The notes beneath the pieces were generated by a model that saw nothing but the letters and a program-made list of their open reading frames with translations, searched no databases and was not told the origin of the DNA. From the NCBI GenBank assembly GCA_036265815.1, contig DATAOI010000044.1, positions 1 to 64,000 on the forward strand: a stretch of 64,000 nucleotides of DNA, written 5' to 3'. This DNA comes from Gemmatimonadales bacterium. GTDB taxonomy: Bacteria > Gemmatimonadota > Gemmatimonadetes > Gemmatimonadales > GWC2-71-9. The first letter of the stretch is position 1; each line of letters begins with the position of its first letter. Position numbers and translations under genes: made by a program. Positions 17,751 through 27,346 of the stretch are shown here, one piece after another.

Positions 17751-19304
17751 ATGACCCATGACAGCTTCCCCGCGCTGCTCGCCCTGGTGGGCATCGTCAT
17801 TATCGTCTCGTCTCTGCTCTCCGGAGTAGTCGAGCGGACCGGGCTCCCCCAGGTTGCCATCTTCCTCCTGATCGGCGCCGTGCTCGGCCCCGCGGGGCTG
17901 GGGCTGGTGGATCTGCGCCTGGAGTCGCCCGCGCTCCAGGTGATCGCGACGCTGGGCCTGGTGCTGGTGCTGTTCAGCGACGCCATCGGAGCGGACATCG
18001 GCGAGATCCGGCAGCAGCGCCGGCTCGCGGCGCTTATCCTGGGTCCAGGGACGCTCCTGCCCGCCGCCATCACCGCGCTCGCGGCCTGGCTCCTGCTCGG
18101 CCTCCCACCGGCGGCAGCGGCCATCCTGGGCGCCGCCCTCGCCTCGACCGATCCGGTCCTGCTGCGGACCCTGATCCGCCACCCCAGCCTGCCCCCCTCG
18201 GCCCGGCTCGCGCTTCGTCTGGAGAGCGGGATGAACGACGTGATCCTGCTTCCCATCGTGGTGCTCTGCATGCTGACCCTCCAGGCCGGCATCGCCGCGC
18301 CGGCCTGGGAGATCGAGAGCCGCGCGGTGGGCCTCTTCCTGCTCGGGCCCATGCTGGGCGCGTTTGCCGGCTGGGTGGCGATCACCCTGCTGGACCAGGT
18401 GCGCCGGCGGGTCGGCGTCCGGCGGGATTACGAGTCGCTCTATGCGCTGGGGGTGGCGTTCTCCGCCTACGCGGCAGCTGAGGCGGTGGGCGGGAGCGGG
18501 TTCCTGGCGGCCTTCGGGGCCGGGCTGGTGATCGCGGCGCTGGACGTCGAGCTGTGCGACTGCTTCCTCGACTACGGCGAGGCGTCGGCGGAGATGTTCC
18601 TGCTGCTCACCTTCGTGGCGTTCGGCGCGGGGCTCATCTGGACGGGGTTCCGGGTGGCGGGGGACTGGCGGGTGCTGCTGTTCGCGGTGGTGGCGCTGGG
18701 CGGACGGACGGCGGCGCTCTTTCCGGTGCTTCGGGGCTCCGTCGTGGGGGAGCGGGACCGCAATATCATTGCGATGTTCGGCCCGCGGGGCCTGAGCTCC
18801 CTCCTGCTGGTGCTGCTGCCGGTATTCGCCGGGATTCCGGGCGCGGAGCAGCTGTTCGAGATCACCTCACTGGTGGTGCTGCTGTCGGTGGTGGTGCATG
18901 GTGGCGGCATCGCACTCTATCTGCGGCGGCACGGCGGGGCGGCCGCGGTGTCCGCTCCGTCGGATACGGCCCGTCCCCAGTTGGCGGACACCGGGTTTCA
19001 CCCCGCATCGTCGTCGCATCCGCAGCTCGCGGATACGGCCTTCCACGTCACCCCGCTTCCGCGCGCTCGACCGGCGTCGGTGGACGGCGAGCCGGTACCC
19101 GAGCGGATCACCATCCAGGAGTTCCGCGACCTGCACCGGTCCGGCGAGCCAATCGTGGTGGGCGACGTCCGCACCGAGCGGAGCTACCGGGACGATCCCC
19201 ACATCGGCACCGGCGCCATCCGCCTGCCGCCGGACGATGCGGTGCGGCTGGCGCGGCAGAAGAGCCTCGACCAGCACGCCACCATCGTCCTCTACTGTGC
19301 GTGA
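17751..19304 (+). CDS. Na+/H+ antiporter (NhaP type) with C-terminal rhodanese domain interrupted by in-frame TGA
   Basis: Residues of about 1-395 form a CPA1 antiporter with some 12 helices; key motifs are ASTDPVLLRTL and LESGMNDVILLP. A Pro/Ala linker with a partly repeated PQLADT(G/A)FH follows, then a rhodanese domain from about residue 452 (ITIQEFRDLHRSGEPIVVGDVR). The domain reaches the active-site loop IVLYCA and then meets TGA at codon 518. The same frame continues without a shift for 46 more codons that encode the expected end of a rhodanese domain (see the 19302-19445 entry). So the product is either truncated, a pseudogene tail, or a selenoprotein. Antiporter-rhodanese fusions are known; the physiological link is not. 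Confidence 0.88.
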   Translation: MTHDSFPALLALVGIVIIVSSLLSGVVERTGLPQVAIFLLIGAVLGPAGLGLVDLRLESPALQVIATLGLVLVLFSDAIGADIGEIRQQRRLAALILGPGTLLPAAITALAAWLLLGLPPAAAAILGAALASTDPVLLRTLIRHPSLPPSARLALRLESGMNDVILLPIVVLCMLTLQAGIAAPAWEIESRAVGLFLLGPMLGAFAGWVAITLLDQVRRRVGVRRDYESLYALGVAFSAYAAAEAVGGSGFLAAFGAGLVIAALDVELCDCFLDYGEASAEMFLLLTFVAFGAGLIWTGFRVAGDWRVLLFAVVALGGRTAALFPVLRGSVVGERDRNIIAMFGPRGLSSLLLVLLPVFAGIPGAEQLFEITSLVVLLSVVVHGGGIALYLRRHGGAAAVSAPSDTARPQLADTGFHPASSSHPQLADTAFHVTPLPRARPASVDGEPVPERITIQEFRDLHRSGEPIVVGDVRTERSYRDDPHIGTGAIRLPPDDAVRLARQKSLDQHATIVLYCA

Positions 19305-19445
19305 AAGGACGAAGCCACAAGCACCCGGGTGGTGCGAGAGATGAGAAGGGCGGGATGGAAGAAGGCCCGGGCGCTGGTGGGCGGCTGGGCAGCGTGGCAG
19401 GCGGAGGGGTTGCCGGTGGAACCCAAGGACGGCACCACCGGCTGA
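19302..19445 (+). other. In-frame TGA and conserved rhodanese continuation (possible Sec recoding)
   Basis: After TGA (19302-19304) the antiporter-rhodanese frame stays open to a TGA at 19443-19445. The 46 codons include EATSTRVVREMRRAGWKKA and ALVGGWAAWQAEGLPVEP, a normal rhodanese C-terminus with the GGW...W...G.P pattern. The TGA replaces the residue two after the YC cysteine in the active-site loop, a position that in relatives reading YCxCPNEATS is Cys, as I recall the family. Candidates: selenocysteine insertion, a TGC/TGT to TGA nonsense mutation, or a base-calling error. A small hairpin at 19321-19335 lies where a bacterial SECIS could be. No selA/selB/selC is in the window. Confidence 0.6.
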
Positions 19446-19489
19446 CGGCCGGGTCGACGCTCGGCACCCGCGCGCACACCGCGGGCATC

Positions 19490-20257
19490 TCAGAAGTGCG
19501 TAATGGAGACCAGCTCGCTCGCGATCCGCCCTCCCTTGGGCTGCTCCTCCTCGACAAAGCCAGTCCCGGGACAGTAGAACTTGTGCTCTCGAACCCCCAG
19601 CTCCAGGAGGCTCCACTCCATCGTCTGGAGGCAGTGATCGAAGGAGCCGTAGGGAACGTCTACCTTGGCTTTCAGGCTCAGCGCCTTGGCCCGGTCTTCC
19701 GCCACGTCGGGGGCGTCTTCCTGCACATAGGTGGCTCCCGTCTTCGGGTGGGCCAGCATGATGATCCCCGGGTGAGCTCCATTGACTCCGGCCTCCCAGG
19801 AGCCCTCGGTGCTCACGACCTGGCCGTTCTCGATCTCCTTGGAGTCCTCGCCGAAGTACCAAACGTTGCCCTGCTTGTCCTGGGCTTCCCAATCGAAGGT
19901 ATCCTCGGTCAGCTCGCCATCGAGGAAGACCTGATCGTGCACCACCGTCACTGCGACGCCGAGAATCTGCTTGGTGTCGCGGGTGATGATGACGTCGTTC
20001 GTCTCTACTCCATCCGGGGTCTCGCTGCGATAGTGGTAGGCGGTCCCCGGGGTCTGCGGTAGATAGGGATTGTCGATCAGGGGGACGAAATTGGAGGGGT
20101 CGAACGGAATCTGCACCAGACTGGCCGCGGTTACGGGCAACGCCTCCGATCCGGCTTGCCCAGCCTCTGACGCGGGTGAGGAAGGCGCATCACACCCTTG
20201 AACCAGCAGTGCCAGCATCGCGGCCCACGAGCTGGCTGCTCCAGCATAGCGTACCAT
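19490..20257 (-). CDS. Exported lipoprotein of unknown function
   Basis: This 255-aa protein begins with a lipoprotein signal (MVRYAGAASSWAAMLALL, lipobox ending VQGC) and an AGGAGG Shine-Dalgarno lies directly upstream of the ATG at 20257. The mature part is mostly beta by composition, with NPYLPQTPGTAYHYRSETPDG near the start, then VVHDQVFLDGELTEDTFDWEAQDKQGNVWYFGE, and a C-terminal FYCPGTGFVEEE segment. These recall a family of conserved secreted proteins found in soil bacteria, but I do not know its function. It is convergent with the antiporter-rhodanese gene. Confidence 0.78.
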   Translation of the reverse strand: MVRYAGAASSWAAMLALLVQGCDAPSSPASEAGQAGSEALPVTAASLVQIPFDPSNFVPLIDNPYLPQTPGTAYHYRSETPDGVETNDVIITRDTKQILGVAVTVVHDQVFLDGELTEDTFDWEAQDKQGNVWYFGEDSKEIENGQVVSTEGSWEAGVNGAHPGIIMLAHPKTGATYVQEDAPDVAEDRAKALSLKAKVDVPYGSFDHCLQTMEWSLLELGVREHKFYCPGTGFVEEEQPKGGRIASELVSITHF

Positions 20258-20531
20258 ACCTGCCTCCTGCGAACGAACAGAGTGTCGGCCTGGACCGAGG
20301 CCGGCGGCTCGGTCGGAGGGATACGAACAACCGCCGCCGATTCGCCGACGGTGCCGGTCGTCCAGAGGAGCATCCGACCGGAGGGGTTTGTGACGAAATG
20401 GGGTCGGAGGTCCTCTTGAGCAGAGCAGCACTGGTCGCTCTCGAGGATCGGCCGAAGGCCTCAACGGTCAAGGACTTGCACCCAATTCGCGGGAGGGTGG
20501 CGGCGAGTGATGGTCGCATTCCGATGGCGTC

Positions 20532-23360
20532 TCAGGACGGCGGCCGCTCCGATGCCAGTGCGGCCATCCGGTGGCGAACTTCGGTCACCTGCGGTTGCAG
20601 GTCACGGTCGGCATCTCGCCACAGGTCCACAAAACGTTGGTAGGCCTGCATAGCTCGCTTCTGGTCTCCGCGTGCTTCGTACAACTCGCCCGTGCGCCGC
20701 AGGATCGGTGCGAGGTTGTAAGGATCCGATTCCAGACGGAAGTTTTCCGTCGATGCGAGGTATTGCTGATAGATCGCAAGCGCCGAATCGACGTCGCCAG
20801 CGCGATCGTAGGCCGTGGCGAGCTCCGGGAGCCACCAGTAGTGCGAATAGATGGTCCGAGCCTGGCGGAATCGTTCGGCTGCCGTGGGATAGAGTTTTTC
20901 CTGCAGCGCTGCCGCTCCTTGCTGTGCCATCCGCCACCAGCGGGATTCCCGGTTGTGCTCGCCAGTCTGCCGGAGCGAGGCTGCACGGTCGGGGCGCCCG
21001 GCCATGGTGTAGAGGAACGCGATCACGCCGTCGGGCCGATCGATCGGGCTAGTCGCGGCGAAGTCATCGCTCGCGACCAGGCTGTCCAGCCGCCGCACGG
21101 CAACCTCCCTGCCGTTTCCGACATAGATGCCGAACCAGGTCGCATCGAGCGCCGGCCGGAGCGCCCCGGCCCGTGACCCGTCGAGCTCCGCCGCGCGCCG
21201 ATCGAGCTGCCCGCTCTCGTGAAGCCGGCCGCGGGTCCGGGCCACATCGGCCAGTAGGCGGGTGGCGTGCGCCCGTTCGGCGTCCTCCTCGTGGAAGGCG
21301 AGCGCCCGCCGGAATGCGCGGTCAGCCGAGTCGTATTGGGCCCGTGCCGCCGCCATCAACCCGACCTGGATCTCGAAGGTCGGGCTGACGCCGAACCGGG
21401 TCCGCCAGAGAGCGAGGGTGCTCTCGGCGGCCGCCATCCGGCCGCGAGAGACCTGGGCGTCAACCAGATTGGTCCACGGAGCGACATCGTTGGAGTCTAC
21501 CTGAATGGCCCGCGCGGCCATGCTTTCCGCCTCTTCGAGGTCATCGTCGAACCACGCATGCAACCCCAGGTTCTTGAGCGCGAGAGGATCGGTCGAGTCG
21601 AGCGCCAGGAGCGAGCGGTACGCTCCGCGCGCCTGTGCCGGATCGTCCAGCACCCAGTCCGCGTATTGGCCCTCGATCCTGTAGCGCTCCCGCTCGGTGA
21701 GCCGCTCGCGCAGAGCGTAGGCTCGCGACGTCGCGTCCTGCTGCCTGGCACGATCGCGATCCATATCCCAGAGAATCAGGCCCAGTTGCTCCCAAGCCAT
21801 GGCAAACGCCGTATCGAGACGCACCGCGTCTTCGTAGAGCGCGAGCGCATCACCCCATCTGCCCGCCGCCCTGGCCCGGGCGCCGAGGGAGTAGCGACGG
21901 AGCGCGTCTAGCGACGCCGTTGTGACCGCCTCGAGCGGCGGCTCCGCTCGAACACTGCGGAGCGACTCCCCAATGCGTCGCCGGAGGTGGCGCGAGAGGC
22001 GATCCACGGCGCCGATGAGCTGCGCCGCACTCGCGGCGGTCTCCCGCTCCGCTGCCAGCACCCGCCCGCTGTCGGCGCTCACCAGGGTGGCGGAGACGAC
22101 GTAGCCCTCACCCAAGCGGGCCACCTCGCCGCTCAGCACCGCCTTGATGCCTTCGCGCTGCGCGACCTCGCGCCCGCGCTCCGCCGTAAGGGGCACGGTA
22201 TCCGGCCGCTGCATCCGTTGGAGCGCTGCTCTGACTCGTGGCGGGCTCGCCAGACGTATCAGCCGGGACTGGGCGAAATCGACCCGGAAGGCCTCGGTGA
22301 CCGCCGTCGCGAGAGAGCTGTCATTGGCGTGATCGGCGAAATCGGCGAGGACGAGCTCGTCGCTCGCTGCGAGCGACCCGGCACTCACCAGCGATTCGCG
22401 CTGAATGAGCCCCAGGGCGGTCGCCGCGATGAGTGCGACGACCGCGACGCCGGCGATCGCCGCGCCCACGACGGCCGGCCGTATGCGACGTCGTCGCTCT
22501 GGGGTATGCTCACCCAGCGCGCGAACGAACTCCGCCATCGAGCGGAATCGGTCGGCCGGCGCTCGGGCCAACGCTCTCGCAATCGCGTACTCGATCGCCT
22601 CCGGCACCGACGGGCGTAGCAGCCGGACGCGAGGGGCCTCGGTCGTCATCCGTTTGGCGATGATCGCCTGCGTCGTGGGGCCGGTGAACGGCGGCTCCCC
22701 GGCCAGCATCTCGTAGAGGACGCAACCGAGGGCGTACAGGTCAGCGCGGGCATCGGTCAAATGGTCCCCGCTGGCCTGCTCGGGGCTCATGTAGGCCGGA
22801 GTTCCGACCACGACGCCAGTCTCCGTGAGCTGCTCGCTACCGACTCCCAACGCGCGCGCGATCCCGAAATCGGCCACCAGCGTGCTGCCATCGTTGGTCA
22901 GGAGAATGTTCTCGGGCTTCACGTCGCGGTGGATCACGCCGTGCTGGTGGGCATAGTCGAGTCCTCTCGCCGCTTCGACCGCGATCCGGAGAGCGTCCTC
23001 GACCGGCAGTTGGCCCTCACGGCGCAGGCGGTCGCGGAGCGACTCGCCTTCGACATAGGGCATGGTGAACCACAGCCGGCCACCGCCAGGCTCGACGGCG
23101 CCAGCCTCACCGGAATCGAACACGGTCAGGATGTGCGGGTGCTGCAGGCGGGCGGCCGTGCGGATCTCGCGCTGGAAACGCTCCGGCCCGAGCGCCGCCG
23201 CAAGCTCGGGGTGCAAGACCTTGAGCGCCACCCGCCGGTCGTGCTTCAGATCTTTCGCGAGGTAGACCGTTGCCATTCCGCCCCGGCCGAGCACTCGCTC
23301 GATCAGATAGTGATCGCGCAGAGCCTCGGTGAGGGCGGGCGGCGGTAGCGACGGCGGCAT
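20532..23360 (-). CDS. PknB-like serine/threonine protein kinase with TPR-type C-terminal region
   Basis: This 942-aa protein has an N-terminal eukaryotic-type kinase domain (about 17-280): glycine loop LGRGGMATVY, Lys47 in VALKVL, catalytic loop HRDVKPENIL, ADFGIAR and SPEQ in place of APE. One transmembrane helix (about 300-322, AAIAGVAVVALIAATALGL) separates it from a large exterior half. That half starts with a FlgO/TolB-like segment (LVLADFADHANDSSLATAVTEAFRVDF) and continues with TPR-like helical repeats (ALALYEDAVRLDTAFAMAWEQLG, and others to the C-terminus). All catalytic residues are present, so it should be active. The helical half may sense or scaffold proteins. Confidence 0.92.
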   Translation of the reverse strand: MPPSLPPPALTEALRDHYLIERVLGRGGMATVYLAKDLKHDRRVALKVLHPELAAALGPERFQREIRTAARLQHPHILTVFDSGEAGAVEPGGGRLWFTMPYVEGESLRDRLRREGQLPVEDALRIAVEAARGLDYAHQHGVIHRDVKPENILLTNDGSTLVADFGIARALGVGSEQLTETGVVVGTPAYMSPEQASGDHLTDARADLYALGCVLYEMLAGEPPFTGPTTQAIIAKRMTTEAPRVRLLRPSVPEAIEYAIARALARAPADRFRSMAEFVRALGEHTPERRRRIRPAVVGAAIAGVAVVALIAATALGLIQRESLVSAGSLAASDELVLADFADHANDSSLATAVTEAFRVDFAQSRLIRLASPPRVRAALQRMQRPDTVPLTAERGREVAQREGIKAVLSGEVARLGEGYVVSATLVSADSGRVLAAERETAASAAQLIGAVDRLSRHLRRRIGESLRSVRAEPPLEAVTTASLDALRRYSLGARARAAGRWGDALALYEDAVRLDTAFAMAWEQLGLILWDMDRDRARQQDATSRAYALRERLTERERYRIEGQYADWVLDDPAQARGAYRSLLALDSTDPLALKNLGLHAWFDDDLEEAESMAARAIQVDSNDVAPWTNLVDAQVSRGRMAAAESTLALWRTRFGVSPTFEIQVGLMAAARAQYDSADRAFRRALAFHEEDAERAHATRLLADVARTRGRLHESGQLDRRAAELDGSRAGALRPALDATWFGIYVGNGREVAVRRLDSLVASDDFAATSPIDRPDGVIAFLYTMAGRPDRAASLRQTGEHNRESRWWRMAQQGAAALQEKLYPTAAERFRQARTIYSHYWWLPELATAYDRAGDVDSALAIYQQYLASTENFRLESDPYNLAPILRRTGELYEARGDQKRAMQAYQRFVDLWRDADRDLQPQVTEVRHRMAALASERPPS

Positions 23361-23387
23361 TTTTCGGCGGCTGGAGACCTCTCGAAT

Positions 23388-24290
23388 CTACTTCCCCGGC
23401 CCCGGCAACTGCAGCATCGGCATCGCCCCGCCGGTCACCTGCGGCATCTGCCCGTTCCACCGCTTGCTCATCTCGTACTGCACCAGCGTGGGGGTGATGC
23501 TCTCGCTCAGGAGCCGGTTGGCCTTGGCCTGCGCCTCCGCCTCCGCCAGAATCGCCTTGGCCCGGCCGGCAGCCTTGATCGAGTCGCCCTGGGCCTGGAA
23601 CTGGTTCTTCTGCAGCTCGTTCTGCGACGTGAGCGCCTGCTGCTGCATGACGTTCTTCTGGTTGATCGCCTCGATGACGGCTGGCGGCGCGCGCAGCTCG
23701 TTGATAGTGAACTGCTTCACCTGAATGCCGTAGGGATCCAGCCGCTGCTCCAGCGACTTGGTCACCCGGCCGGTCACTTCGGCCTTCTTGGGGCCGATGA
23801 TCGCCGCGATCTCCTCGTTGCCCACCACTTCCTGTAAGGCTTGCCGGATGGCCTGCTTGACATAGGTGTGCTGGATGGTGCCTATGTCCGTCCGGAAAGT
23901 GGAATAGAGCGCCGGCACTTTGGTCGGGTCGAGCTCGAACGACATCGACACGTCGAGCGACAGCGGCTGGCCTTCGACGCTGTTGACGTTGATCTCGTCG
24001 TTGTTGCTCGACCCTTCGCTCGAGGCCCGGGTCAGCACCAGGGTCTGCATGAACGTGGGATACTCCTCGATCCCGGTCGTGAGCGGATTCCGCGCGTGGA
24101 GGCCGGGCCCGAGCGGCCGCGGGTCCACCCCGCCGCCGGTCCGATGGATCACGATGCCGACGTGCCCCGGATTGACGTACGTCACCGCCGTCGGCCCCAA
24201 CAGCAGCAACACCAGCAGCCCCAGAGCGATGCCGGCCAGCCGCGCGATCCTGCTGAGGCCACTGTCGCCGTCGCCCATGGCACTACTCAT
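23388..24290 (-). CDS. SPFH/band 7 (prohibitin-like) membrane protein
   Basis: This 300-aa protein has one N-terminal membrane helix (about residues 17-37, AGIALGLLVLLLLGPTAVTYV), an SPFH domain (VNPGHVGIVIHRTGGGVDPRPLGPG through NSVEGQPLSLDVSMSFELD and a QVKQFTINELRAP segment) and a helical tail rich in Gln/Ala/Lys (about 205-275) likely to form a coiled coil. Such proteins assemble into ring or cage oligomers in the membrane and often chaperone FtsH-type proteases. The preferred start at 24290 overlaps the end of the upstream small zinc-ribbon gene by 8 bases; an internal ATG at 24278 is also possible. Confidence 0.88.
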   Translation of the reverse strand: MSSAMGDGDSGLSRIARLAGIALGLLVLLLLGPTAVTYVNPGHVGIVIHRTGGGVDPRPLGPGLHARNPLTTGIEEYPTFMQTLVLTRASSEGSSNNDEINVNSVEGQPLSLDVSMSFELDPTKVPALYSTFRTDIGTIQHTYVKQAIRQALQEVVGNEEIAAIIGPKKAEVTGRVTKSLEQRLDPYGIQVKQFTINELRAPPAVIEAINQKNVMQQQALTSQNELQKNQFQAQGDSIKAAGRAKAILAEAEAQAKANRLLSESITPTLVQYEMSKRWNGQMPQVTGGAMPMLQLPGPGK

Positions 24291-24537
24291 GTAACGCCTC
24301 CTTGTAGCACACCGGACACATGCGGCTGCCGGACGGCAGTCGCACCAGCTCTTCCTCCCGCTGCAGGCCGTGGATGGGACACTCCAACTCCAGCTCCCGC
24401 TCCAGCCGCCGGCGGTTGCCGACCTGCCGCAGCAGGAGACCCAGCGGCGTCCACTGCCGGAGGACAAAGAAAAGGAGGGCGGCCATCGTCGCGAGCATCG
24501 CGACGAACAGCACGCCCTCCACAATGATCCCTGCCAT
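24283..24537 (-). CDS. Small membrane protein with putative zinc ribbon
   Basis: This 84-aa protein has an N-terminal membrane helix (IIVEGVLFVAMLATMAALLFFVL), a basic amphipathic stretch (LLLRQVGNRRRLERELELE) and a C-terminal metal-binding-like pair, CPIH...CPVC (Cys and His in the first knuckle, two Cys in the second). It overlaps the start of the SPFH gene by 8 bases and is transcribed first, so the two are coupled and may form one membrane complex. I do not recognise a named family. The predicted zinc site is inference from Cys/His spacing. Confidence 0.72.
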   Translation of the reverse strand: MAGIIVEGVLFVAMLATMAALLFFVLRQWTPLGLLLRQVGNRRRLERELELECPIHGLQREEELVRLPSGSRMCPVCYKEALHE

Positions 24538-24767
24538 GTCCTCCGCCTCTGTTGGTGAAGCGTCCTTCCGGACGCCACAAATATAGCGCGCCGGAGACGA
24601 CTCCGTCAGCGGCCCCGGCCGCCGGGCATGACCGTTGCCCCTTCACCTCCGCGTCGGCCCAGCCGGTCTCACCCGGCGGTGCTGCAAGCTCCGACACGAT
24701 CGCGCAACCCGATCTCACAGAACCGGTTACGGTTCCCTTCACGCTCCCAGCTCCGGAGGTCGCACGC

Positions 24768-25829
24768 ATGCTCGTCCTGCATTCCGCAAGGCGCGTCCCG
24801 GTGGTCGCAAGCCTGCTGCTCCTGCTCGCTGCCTGCTCTCACGACAACGGGCCGAGCGAGTTCAATCCTGCCGGCGCGACCGCCGACCTGACCGCCGCCG
24901 AGGACGCCTTCCAGGCACCCGCCGTTACCAGCTATGGGGCGGTCAGCAGCGACATCGCGTTCGCGCTCGGCGGTTCGGCCGCCGTGGTCGGTTCCCCCGC
25001 ACTCGCCCTCTCCGGGAGCTCCAGCCGCGAGCGATATGCCCGCGCCGTGACCCGCATGCTTCCCGCCTCGTCGGGGATGCAAGCCTCGGTGGCCGCGATT
25101 CCAGCCAGCGCGCTGGGCACGACCTACGAGTGGGACACGACCAGCGACGTGTACGTGCAGTCCGACCTCCCCGGCGCGCCATCCAACGGCGTGCGCTTCC
25201 TGCTCTACGCGGTCAATCCGGTCACTTTGCGTCCGGTCGAGCCGCTGGATGAGGTCGGCTATGTGGACTTCATCGACGAGAGCGGCAGCAGCACCCTCGC
25301 CGTCCGCGCCATCGTCGTCTCCAATGGCACCACCTATCTGGATTACAGCGTGCACGCCAGCGGGACCAGCTCCTCGGGATCGGTCACCGTCACCGGCTAC
25401 GCCTCCGACGGCACCATCCGGGCGAACTTCAACCTGGAGAACGCCCTCACCCAGACCACCGATGGCATCACCCTGGAGCTCGACTACGGCCTGGACGTGC
25501 CCAACCGGAATCTCGAGCTCGACTGGACGGCGACGATCAGCGAGGTCAGCGGTCAGGAGACCCAGGTGGGCGTCGACCTCACCATCCAGGGGGAGAACGG
25601 CACCATCCGGCTGCAGGGTACGGTGGCCGCGGGCGACGGCAGCTTCACCGTCCGGGTGAATGGGGATCTCTTCGCCACGATCACGCTCTCGAGCGGCAGC
25701 GAAGCGGTGATCACCGGCGCGAACGGGGGGACGTTGACCGCGGAGGAGGAGGAGACGCTGCGGACGATTCTGAGCTACTACGACGACTCGTTCGGCGTGT
25801 TCGGCGCTCTGCTGGCGCCGATCGGCTGA
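24768..25829 (+). CDS. Exported lipoprotein, beta-rich, unknown function
   Basis: This 353-aa protein has a lipoprotein signal (MLVLHSARRVPVVASLLLLL, lipobox LAAC) with GGAGGT upstream of the ATG at 24768. The mature region is rich in Ser, Thr and Gly, with repeated beta-strand-like units in the second half (SVTVTGYASDGTIRANFNLE, ELDYGLDVPNRNLELDWTAT, TIQGENGTIRLQGTVAAGDG). This suggests a beta-solenoid or surface-exposed beta-sandwich. No catalytic motif is visible. It ends before a bidirectional-looking terminator shared with the MoxR gene. Confidence 0.75.
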   Translation: MLVLHSARRVPVVASLLLLLAACSHDNGPSEFNPAGATADLTAAEDAFQAPAVTSYGAVSSDIAFALGGSAAVVGSPALALSGSSSRERYARAVTRMLPASSGMQASVAAIPASALGTTYEWDTTSDVYVQSDLPGAPSNGVRFLLYAVNPVTLRPVEPLDEVGYVDFIDESGSSTLAVRAIVVSNGTTYLDYSVHASGTSSSGSVTVTGYASDGTIRANFNLENALTQTTDGITLELDYGLDVPNRNLELDWTATISEVSGQETQVGVDLTIQGENGTIRLQGTVAAGDGSFTVRVNGDLFATITLSSGSEAVITGANGGTLTAEEEETLRTILSYYDDSFGVFGALLAPIG

Positions 25830-25854
25830 GAGCAGAAGCAGCAAGGTTGAACGA

Positions 25855-25878
25855 CGGCCCGGCGAAGTTGCCGGGCCG
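25855..25878. terminator. Bidirectional hairpin terminator
   Basis: A perfect 9-bp GC stem, CGGCCCGGC / GCCGGGCCG with a GAAGTT loop, lies between the convergent lipoprotein gene (stop 25829) and the MoxR gene (stop 25881). It is followed by a short T-containing tract (CTCTATTTCG) on the plus strand. It could end transcription from either side, though the U-tract is weak. Confidence 0.6.
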
Positions 25879-25880
25879 CT

Positions 25881-26906
<1,026 letters not shown>

Positions 26907-27020
26907 CGGATCTCGGCGATTGGTCGGGTGGGTGAGAGTATTGTGGAGATTACCCGGGTCTCAGGATGGACGCCAGGCGCAGACCTGGTGTTTCAACGGC
27001 GGAGGCGAAGAAACGACACT

Positions 27021-27070
27021 CTGTCATTGCGAGAAGATCCATCCCTTGGTCGCTGGCGCTCCTCAGGGTG
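27021..27070. repeat. Dispersed repeat fragment (copy upstream of the atp operon)
   Basis: The sequence ATTGCGAGAAGATCCATCCC followed by TTGGTCGCTGGCGCTCCTCAG resembles the repeat in ligD near 38783-38797: a 15-base block, TCGCTGGCGCTCCTC, is identical (here 27050-27064). The block lies in the non-coding region between the MoxR gene and the atp operon, about 50 bases before the first atp start. Confidence 0.45.
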
Positions 27071-27115
27071 CGGAAAACGCTTGCGAAATATTTCACAAGC
27101 GGGTAGCTTAGCCCC

Positions 27116-27346
27116 GTGAAAACCCCTGATCCGGGCGGCGGGAAAACCCCCGGGCCGATGCGGTACGCGGGGCTCGGGATCCAGCTCGCGGTGAGCCTGG
27201 TGGTGTTCGTCCTGATCGGGCAGTGGGCCGACAAGAAGCTCGGGACCGGGGGAATCGTCACCATCCTGGCGGCTTTCGTCGGGTTCGGTGGGACGATGTA
27301 CTCGCTGGTCCGAAGCCTTAATCGCAAGGACAACGGCGACGAGTGA
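27116..27346 (+). CDS. AtpZ/AtpI-like small membrane protein of the ATP synthase operon
   Basis: This 76-aa protein has two transmembrane helices (GLGIQLAVSLVVFVLIGQW and GIVTILAAFVGFGGTMYSLV) linked by ADKKLGTG, the arrangement of the AtpZ (F0F1-ATPase-associated DUF) family, which helps assemble the c-ring or moves Mg2+/Ca2+ with AtpI. It starts at GTG 27116 and overlaps the next gene by 4 bases (GTGA). It heads the operon atpZ, an AtpI-like gene, atpB, atpE, atpF, atpH. Confidence 0.8.
   Translation: MKTPDPGGGKTPGPMRYAGLGIQLAVSLVVFVLIGQWADKKLGTGGIVTILAAFVGFGGTMYSLVRSLNRKDNGDE

Noticed and set aside
19467-19485. Short CCCGCG/CGCGGG stem between the rhodanese end and the lipoprotein gene
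   Set aside because: Six GC pairs and no U-tract is too weak to call a terminator in DNA this GC-rich.
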